Below are positions 1 through 11,300 of a stretch of 64,000 nucleotides of DNA, piece after piece. Source of the DNA: Theristus sp. LFF4_11 (taxonomy: Eukaryota > Nematoda > Chromadorea > Monhysterida > Xyalidae). The translations under genes were made by a program, and so were the position numbers. Position 1 is the stretch's first letter. Each line of letters opens with the position of its first letter. The stretch lies in the NCBI GenBank assembly GCA_030248135.1, contig JASANC010005374.1, positions 59,352-123,351 on the forward strand. Reading direction: 5' to 3'. The notes under the pieces are model-generated. The model searched no databases and had not been told where the DNA came from. It saw only the letters and a program-made list of their open reading frames with translations.

Positions 1-747
1 AACTTGTGAAATGAACCGATAGCAATACATGTAGTTTTGCATGCATCACAAAAAATAAGACTAATCTAACGCAGTCGTCTGTTGGGAGACTTAGTTTACT
101 GGGTTTGCAATGAAAGATTAAAACTAGAATTAATCAGTTATCTTGACATGCTATGCTAAAATTACCTGAGCCATATCACCAACCATATCTGTTGTGCAAG
201 CAAAAACAAAAAACATAAAATGAATGAATTCCCAAGAGTCAAGCCTTCAAATTTGGATTTTAATCAAAGGAACAACGAAGCAGTATCTTCCTATCATCTT
301 CTGCCCATGAACTAACTCCTATGTGACTTTTTGACATAGATTCTCTGCGACACGTGGTATGTGACGGATACAGTGTATTATTGTCGCCATGCATTGCGTT
401 AAAACTTGTCAAACTTGTCATCTGTGAAAGAATAATTCAACCCAGTTAGTCTTCTCGCATCAAAATCTTTGTTATTCTGGTTTGCTGCGATGCGGCTGTT
501 GCATCTGCTTCTGCAGTTCAATATCCCCAGAACTTATCATTTGTTTTTTGTTTCTTTAATTTTCAATCGGAAAACTTTTTTTGTGGGGTTTCGAAAACTG
601 GCATTCTTTTGAAACCAGGCCAAAAAATCTTTGGTTCAAAAAATTTAACTTGAAAAGCATTCACTTCCAGCGTGATCAGAAGCTCGCAACAACTTTACGG
701 TGCGTTTTCAACCAAAAAGCCTTCTGGTGCCATTTCAGGGTTCACGA
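1..747. other. upstream region of the DIRAS gene, no gene seen
   Basis: AT-rich sequence with no coding exon I can support. A TTTCAG splice acceptor ends at about 738, ten bases before the DIRAS start codon. The message is therefore either cis-spliced from an upstream non-coding exon or trans-spliced to a leader RNA, as is common in nematodes; the sequence alone cannot tell which. Confidence 0.5.
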
Positions 748-1338
748 ATGCCAGAGCAGAGCAGCGACTACCGTGTGACGGTGTTCGGCGCTGGCGGCGT
801 CGGCAAGACGTCCATCATACTGCGATTCATCAAGGGTGAATACACGGAGAACTACGTGCCGACGATCGAGGACACGTATCGCACGGTGATTGGCTGCACC
901 AGTGACCGTCAGAAGAACGTGTGCACCATGCAAATCACGGACAGCGCCGGCTCGCATCAGTTTCCGGCGATGCAACGACTCTCGATCTCAAAGGGACACG
1001 CGTTCCTGCTCGTCTACTCGGTCACTTCCAAACAGTCGCTCGAGGAGCTCGCGCCGATCATACAGATGATGAAGGAGGTCAAGGGCGCGCAGTTGGAGCG
1101 GACACCGATCATGCTCGTCGGCAATAAATCAGACGACGCTAATCGTCAGGTGAAAACCGAACTCGGACAAAAGCTGTCCGGCAACTGGGGCTGCGGATTC
1201 ATTGAGACGTCGGCGAAGAACAACACGAACATTCGAGAAGCATTCCAGATGTTGCTCGAACGCGAGAAGACGAGAACACTGACGTTGAACATCGACGACT
1301 CCGGCAAAGGACGCAAGAGAAAGTGCGTGCTCATGTGA
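748..1338 (+). CDS. DIRAS: DIRAS-family Ras-like small GTPase
   Basis: Single-exon coding sequence of 196 residues. It encodes a membrane-anchored GTP-binding switch of the Di-Ras subfamily (nematode DRN-1 type), a neuronal or signalling Ras relative. The start at 748 gives the family N-terminus MPEQS. Visible motifs are the P-loop GAGGVGKT (about residues 14-21), effector-loop YVPTIEDTY, the switch II variant DSAGSHQF in place of DTAGQE, NKSD, and ETSAK. The missing switch-II glutamine is typical of DIRAS proteins and goes with low intrinsic GTPase activity. The C-terminus is a basic run followed by the prenylation box CVLM. A longer reading frame begins at 700, but it runs across the TTTCAG acceptor and does not add family-like sequence. 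No introns interrupt the coding part, unlike its neighbours. Confidence 0.95.
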   Translation: MPEQSSDYRVTVFGAGGVGKTSIILRFIKGEYTENYVPTIEDTYRTVIGCTSDRQKNVCTMQITDSAGSHQFPAMQRLSISKGHAFLLVYSVTSKQSLEELAPIIQMMKEVKGAQLERTPIMLVGNKSDDANRQVKTELGQKLSGNWGCGFIETSAKNNTNIREAFQMLLEREKTRTLTLNIDDSGKGRKRKCVLM

Positions 1339-2893
1339 TAAGCTGATGCAAAATAAGCTTGGATACACCGGTGGTTTTTTTGGTTGTTCATTCGTGGCGC
1401 TATATTCCTTGAAAATGCTTTTTTCGCTTCTCCACTGCAGGTAGAGGCGTGTCAAATTTTGACAAAAGATGCAGTCAATCCGGTTGACTTGCCTTTGATA
1501 GCATGACTATATTTTAGTTCGCTGCAACCGGCTACTGCAATGAGAATTGAAGAAAGATTTTTGATAATATGTTTAAAACCAACAGTTTTGATGTACGTGT
1601 CACCATGAGCAATTTTGGTAACCTTCCAGTACTTCGATCTCAATACTTTGTTTCAGTTCCGCTTCGAGCAACTGATAGTCGCAATGGATAACTTTTCGTA
1701 TTGGTTGCCTGAATCATTGGTCAAAAAAATCGGAGAAGTTAACTTGTTTTTTTGGGCAGTTTTGTCTTATGTGGGCGAGAAAGGACAACAGTGAGATTTT
1801 AAACCTTGTTGAAAACCCTTGTTGGTGATTTGTGAGATGCAGACAAATCGAAATCGCAGAAGTTTTAGCGGAAAGGTCATATATGTTTCCGAAAAGGGGC
1901 GCCTCCCTGAAAATGCAAAATTCGAACATAACGCGCTAGCGCGGTAAATCGAGTTTTATTCTAAAAAATGAGATTTTTACTTTTTCTGGACCATAGTTGA
2001 ACCCAGACGATCAAAACGCCCAGAAATCGCAAAATCCAAAAAAGAATCCACTCCGAATTTCTTTTTGAACTTGATGATTTAGGCAACCAATCACTTAAGA
2101 CTACACAATACCCCATCCGACTTACATGCAGAACACAGACTCCGCATTTTACTTTGTTATTGTGATCTCAATATGATGTGATTCATGACTATAAACAATG
2201 ATGAAACAATGCCACACTTTTCAGGCGTGTGTTCAGTTGCGGCTCTCTAATTGCGGTCTGAATAGTTACGGCTCGCTCATTACAGACCGTTCGATACCGG
2301 GGGGGGGTGTGGATGGTAGTGTCAGATTTTAGGGGTGTCGACCCCTCCACGTCTTCATTGCTGTTTGTGATGAATCCAAAGTTACCGCACGGTGTAATAA
2401 CACGGCAAACAATTTTTAAACTAAAGTTTTTCCGACGTGCCTTTACATAAAAAGCTTGCTTAGGAGACCTACAATACGTTTGCTTAGTTTTAGGATTAGA
2501 TTAGGCTAACGTTTTTTTCATTTTTGCAGTCATTTTTTATTTGCGATTTGCGATAATTGACTAGCGAAGCGATAATTTGCAAAAAAGCACTCCGGCAAGC
2601 AGTTTTCTTCGTGCTGGAGAAAATTCGCCGATTTGCTTTTGTCAGAGGTGGAAAGCAATCACAAACGGACAAACCCGCAAATTAAGACAAGTGTACCAAA
2701 AATATCGAAAATTTAAATCATGATATTCAGCCGAGCCATGAGTCGCCTTTTGCATGCCATCTGACAACACGTTGCATAGACAATTTCAAAGAAAGACGCA
2801 AATTCAATTCAGCGAGCTCACCAGTGGAACCTCGTGCACAAAACGTCACTTTTCAATAACAACCAGCAAAAAAAACAACTACTGAATGCAAAA
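1339..2893. other. intergenic, no gene seen
   Basis: Contains the 3' end of the DIRAS transcript and the region downstream of seipin, which is convergent with it. A short stretch at about 2230-2300 with repeated 'ttgcggct'-like words resembles a stretch at 45430-45500 inside a PGAP2 intron. A minus-strand AATAAA (TTTATT on +) lies near 2536 and could serve seipin. Nothing else was recognised. Confidence 0.4.
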
Positions 2894-5547
2894 TTACTCT
2901 TCTTTCACGAACCTTGGTTCACGAGCAGAGCATGACTGCGTGATAATCTTATCAGTACTACCACTACTTCTACAACGATCACCATTGCTGGCAGACGTTT
3001 GCTGTTCCGCTCGCCTGTGCCACCACTGAGCCAGTTCAAGCAGCAGCAAGATCACACGATGCATCCAGTACACTGCAGAGCACATGGACAGTACAATCGA
3101 GATCAGCAAGAACAAAACCGCACTCGATAACAGTGGCCAATGGTATAACATCGAAGTGAACGGGTCTAACGAGGCGCTGATGTGCAGTGACGCGCTCACT
3201 ATCTGCAAAGCACCGCGCAGTGACATTGGTCCACCTCGTTCGCTCTCTGCTCTCTCTCCAAAAGCGTTTCAGCCATTGGGGTGGCACGAAAAAGAAAACT
3301 GGTTTCTTTTCACCAAATATAAAAAAAACCGGTTTCTTTCCATCCCTATTCAGCCACAAAAACACAACGCGAACGTCAACCATTCACAGCGCACCGACCT
3401 GAAAATGCCGATTCTGCAGCTCGATCGATAGCAGTTGCGTCGGATTGACCGGTGAATCGTAGAACTGTTCATTGAGCGGCACGGTTGCCTGGTGCAACAG
3501 TTCAATCGAGCGGTTGGCGTCGTCGAAATAGCCGAGCAGCCACAGCGGCCAGAAGCAGAGCAGCTTTGCCCAACGAAACGCTCGACCGACGAGCGACCAC
3601 CACCAGCTGGAGTGCTTTTTTTATATTTACTCACAAATGCTCGAAATAGCCAATTGACGGGCTATTTTAATGCAAGCTTCAAGCAGATGCTGAATTGTCG
3701 GAAATGGACGATCACTGCTTTCTAGCTGTGTTGTTGAAGTTGTTCGACATAGGTACCTATGTGCAGTGCAGTAACAAGTAAGGGAAGACGTAAGTGTCGT
3801 AAGTGATAACAAATTTTCGATTCGAACTAGCGGTAGCTGGGAGCATAGGCAGACAACGCACACAAACTAGCTGAAAAGTGCTCTTAAAGTTTCAGAGTTT
3901 AATTAATTTCGTAAACTAGTCAAATGTTTAAAGTGTAAAATAAAACTCAAACTAGCTTAACGTTTCAGACACACGGTGAAACGGAATGAGCTATCCCCCC
4001 AAAAAAAAAACCTAATTTTAAGCACATTCCAACCCGATCCATGTGGTTGTCGCCGTGCACGGAGTCGAGACGACGGCGGCGACCAGCGAGTGGCTACGTG
4101 CGAACTCGACCACGACAAGACCACGAGCGTTCAGCACTCGCATCACGACCATGAACACACCTGCTGACGCAGAAAAGGCTGCTGCCAAGTACCGTACAGT
4201 CTTGCATACAAGGTTCCTCCCACTTACAAGACCCCCACCCAAAAGTGGGCGGAGTGTCACACGGCGGGAAACCAAAAAATTCAAAATTTTGATTTGGTCG
4301 AAAACCTACCCCGTTTATAAGGCTCGGAATTCCTAATGTTCGCTTTGTAAGAACTCCTCCCACTTATAAGGCTGTCACACGAAATTCCAGTTTTTTTTAG
4401 AAATTTTTGATTTCCAAATTTATATAAGGAGACTATTATATGCAAGACTTTACGGTAAGCAAATAAGCCGCATCGTACCATGGAAAGCGGTCCTCTGCAT
4501 TTCGACCTAGCTATGGCTTTCCTAATCAGATGCACAAGCGGCAAGTGGCTTCATCCAGTGGCCATTGCGGGACACAAAAAGAAACAAAAACCTTGAAGCC
4601 ACCCCTCTTCTGCGTATGATGTTGGCCAGGCCGAAATGCAGAGCAGAGAACCATCTTACAACTTGGTTGATTTGTTCAAGACAAAAAAACGCCAAACAAA
4701 ATCAAACACCAGTTTTCGGTTTTACCGATTGACGACGGTGCGAGTGTGGTCGCCAGCTGCAACGTCAGCCAGATGCGATACGGCACTCCGTAGACCAACA
4801 ACGACACGTCACTGCCGTCAGCGGTGGCGTCAAAATGCCGCATGGTGACGTTCGCTGTCGGATACGAACAGACACCTGCAATCAAAAAAAAACAATGGAA
4901 ACACTCGCAGATGGTGTTGGGAAAAGAAAATAATAAAATTCATTTTGAATTGCACGAATTTATGAATCTCTCAATTTTTTTTTATTTTCAGCCCCTGAGT
5001 GTCATCGCATGAAATGAAATACAACAGTGCACCTGTTGACGGTGACACCAAGGAAAATTGCATTTCAGCTCGAACCCACCCCATGCACTCGTGGGTTAGT
5101 CACCAAAATTGTCACCCTCGTGGCCTGGTGTTAGTGCGTTAGACTACAGTCTGTGCGCTCGGGGGATCGAGCCCCGCCGAGGGGTGTATACTGTATAGGC
5201 ACTTAATGACAGAGAAAACTCGATGGGCGCCCTACTCAATGGCGTTCTGTACGCTTCTCTGGGTTAGTCCTGGCGAAAAACATCGCCTAAAAATCACAAC
5301 AACAACAACAACAACAACATGCACTCACCAGACAACGTTTGATCGCACGTGTGAAACACAAAGTTCAACGGCAACTCAATGTAATCGGAAGGCGGCAGCA
5401 TGCTGTGACGAATGACCATCGTCGCAAGTAGACTGATGCTCGTAACAAGTGCGACGTTCACACAGAAACCGATCCAACAGAGAACCGCGGACTCCAAGCG
5501 ACTGTACCAACGGTCAAGCAATGTGCAGCTGGCGTTTGACGGTGTTT
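2894..5547 (-). CDS. BSCL2: seipin (BSCL2) homologue, first exon not resolved
   Basis: Five exons on the minus strand: 5547-5329, 4875-4726, 4163-4084, 3614-3399 and 3202-2894, with matching phases and GT-AG introns. Seipin is an ER membrane protein with two transmembrane segments that forms ring oligomers at lipid droplet-ER contacts. The first exon carries the N-terminal membrane segment (AVLCWIGFCVNVALVTS region) and the lumenal motif LPLNFVF. Exon 2 has the hallmark CSYPTANVTM and YGVPYRIWL, exon 3 GVFMVVMRVL with RSHSL, exon 4 FWPLWLLGYFDD, and exon 5 the second membrane segment and a Ser-rich cytoplasmic tail. These fall in the order of the seipin beta-sandwich domain. No in-frame ATG precedes the membrane segment, so one more 5' exon must exist. 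The 3614 acceptor is the least certain junction. A MITE lies 27 bp upstream of exon 3. Family assignment rests on motif recognition. Confidence 0.87.
4190..4457. mobile_element. MITE family 1, copy 1 (TA-flanked, 24-bp inverted ends)
   Basis: Ends are inverted copies of CCGTAAAGTCTTGCATATAAGG flanked by TA on both sides, the target duplication of Tc1/mariner-type transposons. The interior holds several 'cttataag' words. It has no coding capacity. It lies in the seipin intron between exons 2 and 3. A second copy in opposite orientation is at 51130-51395. Confidence 0.8.
4583..4690 (+). repeat. interspersed repeat 'LAKPKC', copy 1
   Basis: About 100 bp shared with 28535-28690 (inverted) and 35726-35885. 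All contain 'gccacccctcttctgc' followed by 'ccgaaatgcagag' and 'ttggttgattt'. Each copy happens to be open in one frame, reading roughly DEATPLLHM..LAKPKCREPP..LVD. This may be a relic of a translated mobile element. This copy lies in a seipin intron. Confidence 0.6.
5111..5320 (+). mobile_element. tRNA-derived SINE family 1, copy a
   Basis: The head looks like a tRNA: CCCTCG pairs with CGAGGG, with an A-box-like TGGCCTGGTG and a B-box-like GGATCGAGCCCC. A unique body follows ('cacttaatgacagag', 'atggcgttctgtacgc') and then an (AAC)n tail. Near-identical copies are at 9605-9810 and 31217-31425, with a 3' fragment at 53707-53766. It lies in the seipin intron immediately downstream (minus-strand sense) of exon 1, with its AAC tail next to the 5' splice site. 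Confidence 0.85.
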
Positions 5548-5898
5548 CTGAAAAGTGAGTTGTTGTGCGTTGTGTTTCATGCCCTGTGTTTCTTCAGAGA
5601 CAGGCAAGAGGCAGCAGACACCAATGGAATCAATTTTCTTCTTCTGATTGGGCTGCGTTGAAAGCTTTTTTTGTTCACTGGAACAAAATGGGAATGGTGG
5701 TGAAACGCCTTTTTTTACTACACCTCTATCCTATAGCGGACAAGCAGCGCCAAAGCGTCCGCAGAGAGGCGAGGAGGGCGCCCCGGAAAAAAACTGATCG
5801 AATCGAATGAAAATCCAGGTCGCAGCAAGAGCACAACGCCAGCAGCGCCAAGCACCACTCCAGCCCACCCGCTGTGCCCCCCCCCCACCGCGAACCAT

Positions 5899-7215
5899 TC
5901 ACACGATTTTCCATTTGTCCGCGCGCGATGGTGAGTCGATGCGATGCCGTGTCCAGCAGTGCTGCAGTGACGCGTGCGCAACACCGATCGTCAGTCCGAG
6001 CAACGTGCCGATGCAACAACTGATCGGCCAACGCTGCGACAAAAAACAATCGACATTGGAAATTTCAAATGAAAACCGAACCGGCTGAAAATTCAAATGT
6101 GGTCAGAGATGTGCGCAAAGTGAAACTGAAACGCAGCTTGTTCATTCTGGCAAACCAAAGGCTAACGGATAGCCAACAGTCAACATAGCAAACGCTGATT
6201 GGCTGAATCGGTAAGTTTAATTCAAAAACAGCCAATCGTTTGATTGCCAAGTAAACGTTTTTTTCCACAGCAAGGGACCGCACTTGCCACCATCGATCCC
6301 AATCGAGCGGAATCGGCCACGCACCAAACCACGCCCCGACGACACTGGCGAACAACACGCGTTGCACGATGAAATCCGAAACGCGCTCCACTCTGAAACG
6401 TTTCGTTTTTTGTTTTTTCAACCCCAGAGTTTCATAATGTAAAGTAGGTTCGTCTAAACCTGTCACTTTATTTCGCAGAATACCGACAGAGCATGCGAAA
6501 CGTTACTTAGAAGAACGAATGTATCGAGTTTGATTGAAGTCAGACACCCAATTTGTGGTGGTAAATATGTTTTCTTGCAATTCCGATCCCGTTTCAATTC
6601 ACGAATTCAAGATACCGATTCCAGAAAAAAGTGACAGGTTTAAAGAAACAGACTGTACTGGAAAGTAAATGTTAAAAAGGCCGCCGCATCGCAACGGCTT
6701 CACTTTCACCCAGCAGCATATCCAAAGCATCAACGTCAGACAAAAGAAAAACAACAAAAGAACACAAACGCCTTTCCATCCCAACTTCTTGCTGACAGCG
6801 TACAACAGCACTCACTCTTTTTCGAACAGAATTGTCGCAATTTGTTCCCAACTACGAAAGTTAATTGCCAGTGGAAAAAACGTGCACAGCGATAGAAGAA
6901 CCGCAAACGCGAACGTTTCACGAATTTGCCTGTCAAGAAAATATCATTGACAACAAAAAAAATACAAAAACTGGAAAATTAAACGGTTTCAAAGCGGAAA
7001 TAAAACACTTTTTACTGCCACATGAAAACCGGTTTTTAACAACCTACAACCTCACTCACTCAAAAAACGGTGCTCCAAACAGAACGGCGACGATGTGCCA
7101 AATCAGCGCGCCTCCAAACGTCGCAACAATCGTTGCGCAAACTTTATTCATAAAAATACTATTTTTCTTCTTCTTGATCGACGAAATACTGGAACTGCTG
7201 TCGTGCTGTGGTGGC
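5899..7215 (-). CDS. PIGF: PIG-F homologue (GPI ethanolamine-phosphate transferase subunit), 5' exon missing
   Basis: Four exons with agreeing phases: 7215-7060, 6929-6816, 6392-6284 and 6033-5899. PIG-F is a multi-pass ER membrane protein that stabilises PIG-O and PIG-G, the enzymes that add ethanolamine phosphate to the GPI mannose core. Diagnostic sequence is seen in order: a Ser/Lys-rich loop, HIVAVLFGAPFFE, ETFAFAVLLSLCTFFPLAIN, then GAWFGAWPIPLDWDRWWQ joined across an intron to RWPISCCIGTLLGL. The C-terminal block is the most conserved part of the family. The stop is TGA at 5901-5899. The N-terminal exon or exons encoding the first membrane segments should lie between 7216 and about 8300, but repeats fill much of that region and I could not place them. 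Seipin's first resolved exon begins only about 350 bp downstream on the same strand. Confidence 0.92.
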
Positions 7216-8385
7216 CTGCGCAGGAATCGAAATTTTTTTCAAATTTTTTTATTCTCTTTTTAATTTTTAGGATTTTTCCGTAAAACTACAAAGCTAAACC
7301 GGAGCTGGAGCTGATCCCTGATCCCAATGTTTCACCCCTTCAACAAAGCTGTCAATCAAGGCACTTTCACTTTGTTAAAAAGGCTTCACTTAGGATTAGG
7401 ATTAGGTTTAGGATTAGGAACCTACAACGACTTCATTAGGATTAGGATTGGGCTTAGGATTAGGAACCTACAACGACTTCATTGAAACCGAACTAAACAA
7501 CAAAACAGACTGTAAACTTGGCTTTGGTTTAGTAATGTAGGCAAAGCAATTTTTCAATTATTATTTTTTAATAAATTAAAAAACCGTAGAAAAGGACAGA
7601 ACCTACAACGATTTTATTGCGTTTACGAAACCTTTCGTCTACTGCTAGCTACCGTTCTGCAGGTGGAAAGTTCGAACCCCGCTGTGGATAGTCGCTAAAA
7701 ACGAAGTTTTGCCATCAAAATTGTACTTTCATCTGAAAATGCGTTTAAAACATTTTCCACAGAAAGTGACTTTATGAATTTTTGCCCAGAGTTTCGTGTG
7801 GACTTTGACGCTTGGCCAAGTTTTTCGACGCTCAAAAACTTTATATTCCAAAAGTTGTTCAAGTCCCGTCGCGTTTTGCTCAAACCGAAAGTTGCGTAAA
7901 GCTTCATGGGAGAGGCGATACGCGCCAGAAAGCAGAAAACAAGATCCGTGACTGCAAGCTGGAAACCTACTACAGCGGGCAATAAGGCGCAAATGCAAAA
8001 TATTAGAATTTCCAGAACAAGTCCGTCGGCTATCATCTTTTCTTTAAGACCTGCGACTCTAGTGCGCTTGGGGGCGTGAAAGGAAACTAGTTTCAATCTG
8101 TATGTGGTAATTCAGAATAGTCTAAGTGACCCGGCCTTATTTGGGGGACTCGGATCCCTTTGCCAATTTTGAATTACCGCGTCGTGCATGAGACTGCTTA
8201 TACCCATCTATGCACGCGTTGAGACGCTGGACCAAAATAAAAAAAAATATATTAAATGAAATAAATTTTTACCGCATAAAAGCGTTCAAAATAGCGCCAG
8301 TTTGTCACACACTAACATCGTTGCTTGTTTTTCACATTACTGAGCACACACACGCACGACCCTGCCAATCAACACTTCCATCATC
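7216..8385. repeat. repeat-rich gap between PIGF and the unknown membrane protein gene
   Basis: Holds a repeat at 7272-7550 that is duplicated at 40455-40552 plus 41423-41610, including TTAGGATTAGG-type runs at about 7390-7480. A tRNA-like fragment lies at about 7640-7690, and one copy of the 195-bp interspersed repeat at 8048-8243. A minus-strand frame at 8096-7695 contains two hydrophobic stretches and could include the missing PIGF N-terminus, but it overlaps repeats and is unsupported. Confidence 0.5.
8048..8243 (+). repeat. 195-bp interspersed repeat, copy 1
   Basis: Begins 'gacctgcgactc', contains 'gtgaaaggaaactagtttca' and 'aagtgacccggcc', and ends 'gaccaaaataaaa'. Other copies are at 24291-24485, 29096-29525 (interrupted) and 48933-49123. 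No inverted ends or coding capacity are visible, so it is probably the 3' part of a SINE or another retroelement. Confidence 0.7.
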
Positions 8386-11300
8386 ATGACCTCTGCCACC
8401 AAGACACAATCGACCACGACCACCACGAAAAGCAGCGGCCACACTTTCTGCGGTCACTCGTCAACAACGGCGCCGTACAAATGGCTGGCGTTCGTGCCCG
8501 TTCGTCTGGACATCGCCGCGTGCGCGCTGCTAATTTTCGGTTTTCTCGTTGCAAGTTTCCTGCGGAACCCGAAACCGACCGAGGGCCAGCTGACGCTCGC
8601 CGTGTTCGCCGCGTTCTGCGCCACGGCGGCGCTGCACAAATGGCGTCTGATGTGCGTTTCGTCTTGAAAACGTTTTTTGCTGTTTTCAACGTATCATTGT
8701 TTCTTTTTCTTAATTATTTGTTCGCGTACCGGTTCCTGGAAACCATGAGGTACCAAACTCCGGCGGAAACGGGCAGCACTGCCGCGAGCCCAATTGACCC
8801 TCGGCTCTGGAGGGAATGGACCATCCGGTGTTATTAGTCACTTTTAGTTTCTCCATTGTGTGTCTTGTCCGCAGCGAGGTTCGAACTTCCCACCTTCAGA
8901 GCGGTAGACGAAAGCCCTACCCCACACCTGCGCTACAGACGCGACTAAATGTTGATTGAACACGCATTGCTCCTGTGTGCGTTTACTTGGACAAAATACC
9001 TCCTACACCGTAACCTGCGTTTATTCTTTGATGGGACGACCGTATTGAGAATTACATGCGAATTCTTGCAGTGCGTTCATTTCTTTCAAGCATTCTCGCA
9101 GCACCGATGGTGTTCCTTGCGATGGGCGTGATGCTTCGTGCCGTGGCCGCCATCTACCACACGCATCATCACCAGTTCACAAGCACTGATGCGTGCACGT
9201 ACATTGGGTTCGTTGGCTTGTTTGAAACGCATTTGATGAGTGTTCAGATGAGAAGAACCATTAAAGCGCCATTCATGGAGGTTGAAGCGCGCTGACGCGC
9301 GTCGCTTCGCTACACATTCACGAAGCAAAAACAAACAGCGCGCTTCAGTTTTACAACATACGCACATTCATACGCACGTTCATGTTAGCGCGCGTCACCG
9401 CGCTTCAGCGCGCGCGTGCATGAATGGGCCGTAAAGTGGGCGAGGTCACGCCGGACCTGTGGTGGGACCCCGTCCAGTCCAGGTCGCGGAGGCCGTACGT
9501 CTGCCGCTGGGACACTGACATCCGCAACGCCGCGGCAAATCACAACAACAACAACAAAGAGTGATACATGTGGTCTACTCCGTTTTGCCCTTGCCGAATC
9601 ATTTGTCATCCTCGTGGCCTGGCGGTAGTGCGTTAGACTACAGTCTGTGCGGGGATCGCGCCCCGCCGAGGGGTGCATATAGGCACTTAATGACAGAGGC
9701 AAAACTCGATGGGCGCCCTACTCAATGGCGTTCTGCACGCTTCTCTGGGTTAGCGCTGGCTAAAAACATTGCCTAACAATCCCAACAAGCAACAACAACA
9801 ACAACAACATTTGGCATTAATTTTTGTTTCGCAGCTATTCGCCAACGACGAATCTGTCGATGTGCCTTGCCGTTGACGACGTCGGCACGATTGTCGCCAC
9901 TTTGATCGGCCTGGCGTCGCCGTTCGTCGCCTACCACTGCGTCTACAAGGTGCTCTACTGATGTTGCAACTTTCAATCGCTCAACACTATTTTCAACAAA
10001 AACAACAACAACAACGCACAGCCATGGCACCAGTCGTTGTTACTCGATCGTATCGAACCGAACGAGGGCGCCGTGTTGGCGATTGCGAAACAACGGTGCG
10101 ACGATACATTCCACAAGTGCTACCGCGCGTTGCAGTGGGCGATCGTGGCGGTGTGCGTCGTTGAGGTGCTGCTTGACTGCGCCGTCACACAGTTCCACCG
10201 ATATCCGTTGGTCGGTTTCGAAGATTGGATTCCGATAACTGCATTGAACGCGAACACTAAAAAATGCAATATTAATAAAAGGACGCATTTCGCTGCGCTG
10301 CTGATTCCCTATAATTCAGAGTTCGACTATAGCGCCTTTCGTGTACAGTATCTTTCTTTCAACCTGTCATCTTTGTTTTTGCAGTATACTGAACTTGTGA
10401 CACTTTGAGTTACACAGTGAGAAGAACTTAGGCATCCGTCGGTTTCGTTGAAATCGACCAGCCGCATTGTGGCTAAATATGTTTTCTTGTAACTCCATTC
10501 ATGTTCTTGATTTCTTCTCGCGTGCCCTGTGTATATTTTCCAACAAAGTGACCGGTTTAAACAAACATGCAAAATTTTTGCGATTGCGAAACCGCGTTGC
10601 CAATTGTCGTGTCGACCCGTTCAGCCAGCCGGCTGAGTGGCTGAGTGGATAGCACTTGGGACTTCCAATCGGAAGGCCCGGGTTCGAATCCGCTCGTGAC
10701 CACTCGGCTGCCCCGGGTTGCGTGGGGCTTAATGGTTCGGCAGCATAAACGTCGGCTTTCTTGATTCACAAGATTGCTGTTCCGGTGGCGAGGAACTTAA
10801 TGACATCGCGCCCATGCATACCAGCGCAGCTTGCCCAACGCCCACTTCTATAGCAGAAAAACTGCTTCCAACGTCGCAGCGCATGTGGTGGACAATAAAA
10901 AATTGCGACACTGCCTTTCCCCAAGGGCGTTGGGTAAGGATGAAAAGGGGGCAACAAACAACAAACAACAAACAACAACAACAACCCGTGCAGCCAGACA
11001 GCACACTGATCGTGTTGTGCGCGGTGCTGCTGGCGACGGCGCTGATGTGCGGCGGACGCCTCGAGATCGTCGCAGTGCCGGCGCTGCTCTGCTGGACGAT
11101 GGACGAACTGATGCACACGCAAACGGTCGTCCATGCCCGGCTGAGTCGATCGCACACTGAACTCTGCAAAGTCTTCGGGTGCGCGCCGACTTTTGCAGCA
11201 AACACGATTATAACTGCAGAACATTTCTTGATGTTTTTTTCTCATTTACAATTTTATCTGAGCAGTGCTGCACCCCAACGCGCCAAGTGATGCCCCCGGC

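Noticed and set aside
7390..7480. Telomere repeats
   Set aside because: The units are TTAGGATTAGG and TTAGGTTTAGG mixtures embedded in a 280-bp repeat that recurs at 41.4 kb, between genes, so it is not a chromosome end.
8873..8945. tRNA gene on the minus strand
   Set aside because: The B-box is good, but the anticodon arm and D arm do not fold well and a related fragment at 7640 shows it is a dispersed repeat.
10024..10164. Separate gene starting at ATG 10024
   Set aside because: That frame is polar and stops at 10164, while the other frame continues the membrane protein in phase from exon 3.
10627..10712. Functional tRNA gene (Ser/Leu-like)
   Set aside because: It has good A- and B-box words, but it is followed by a SINE body and AAC tail and the acceptor stem does not close cleanly.
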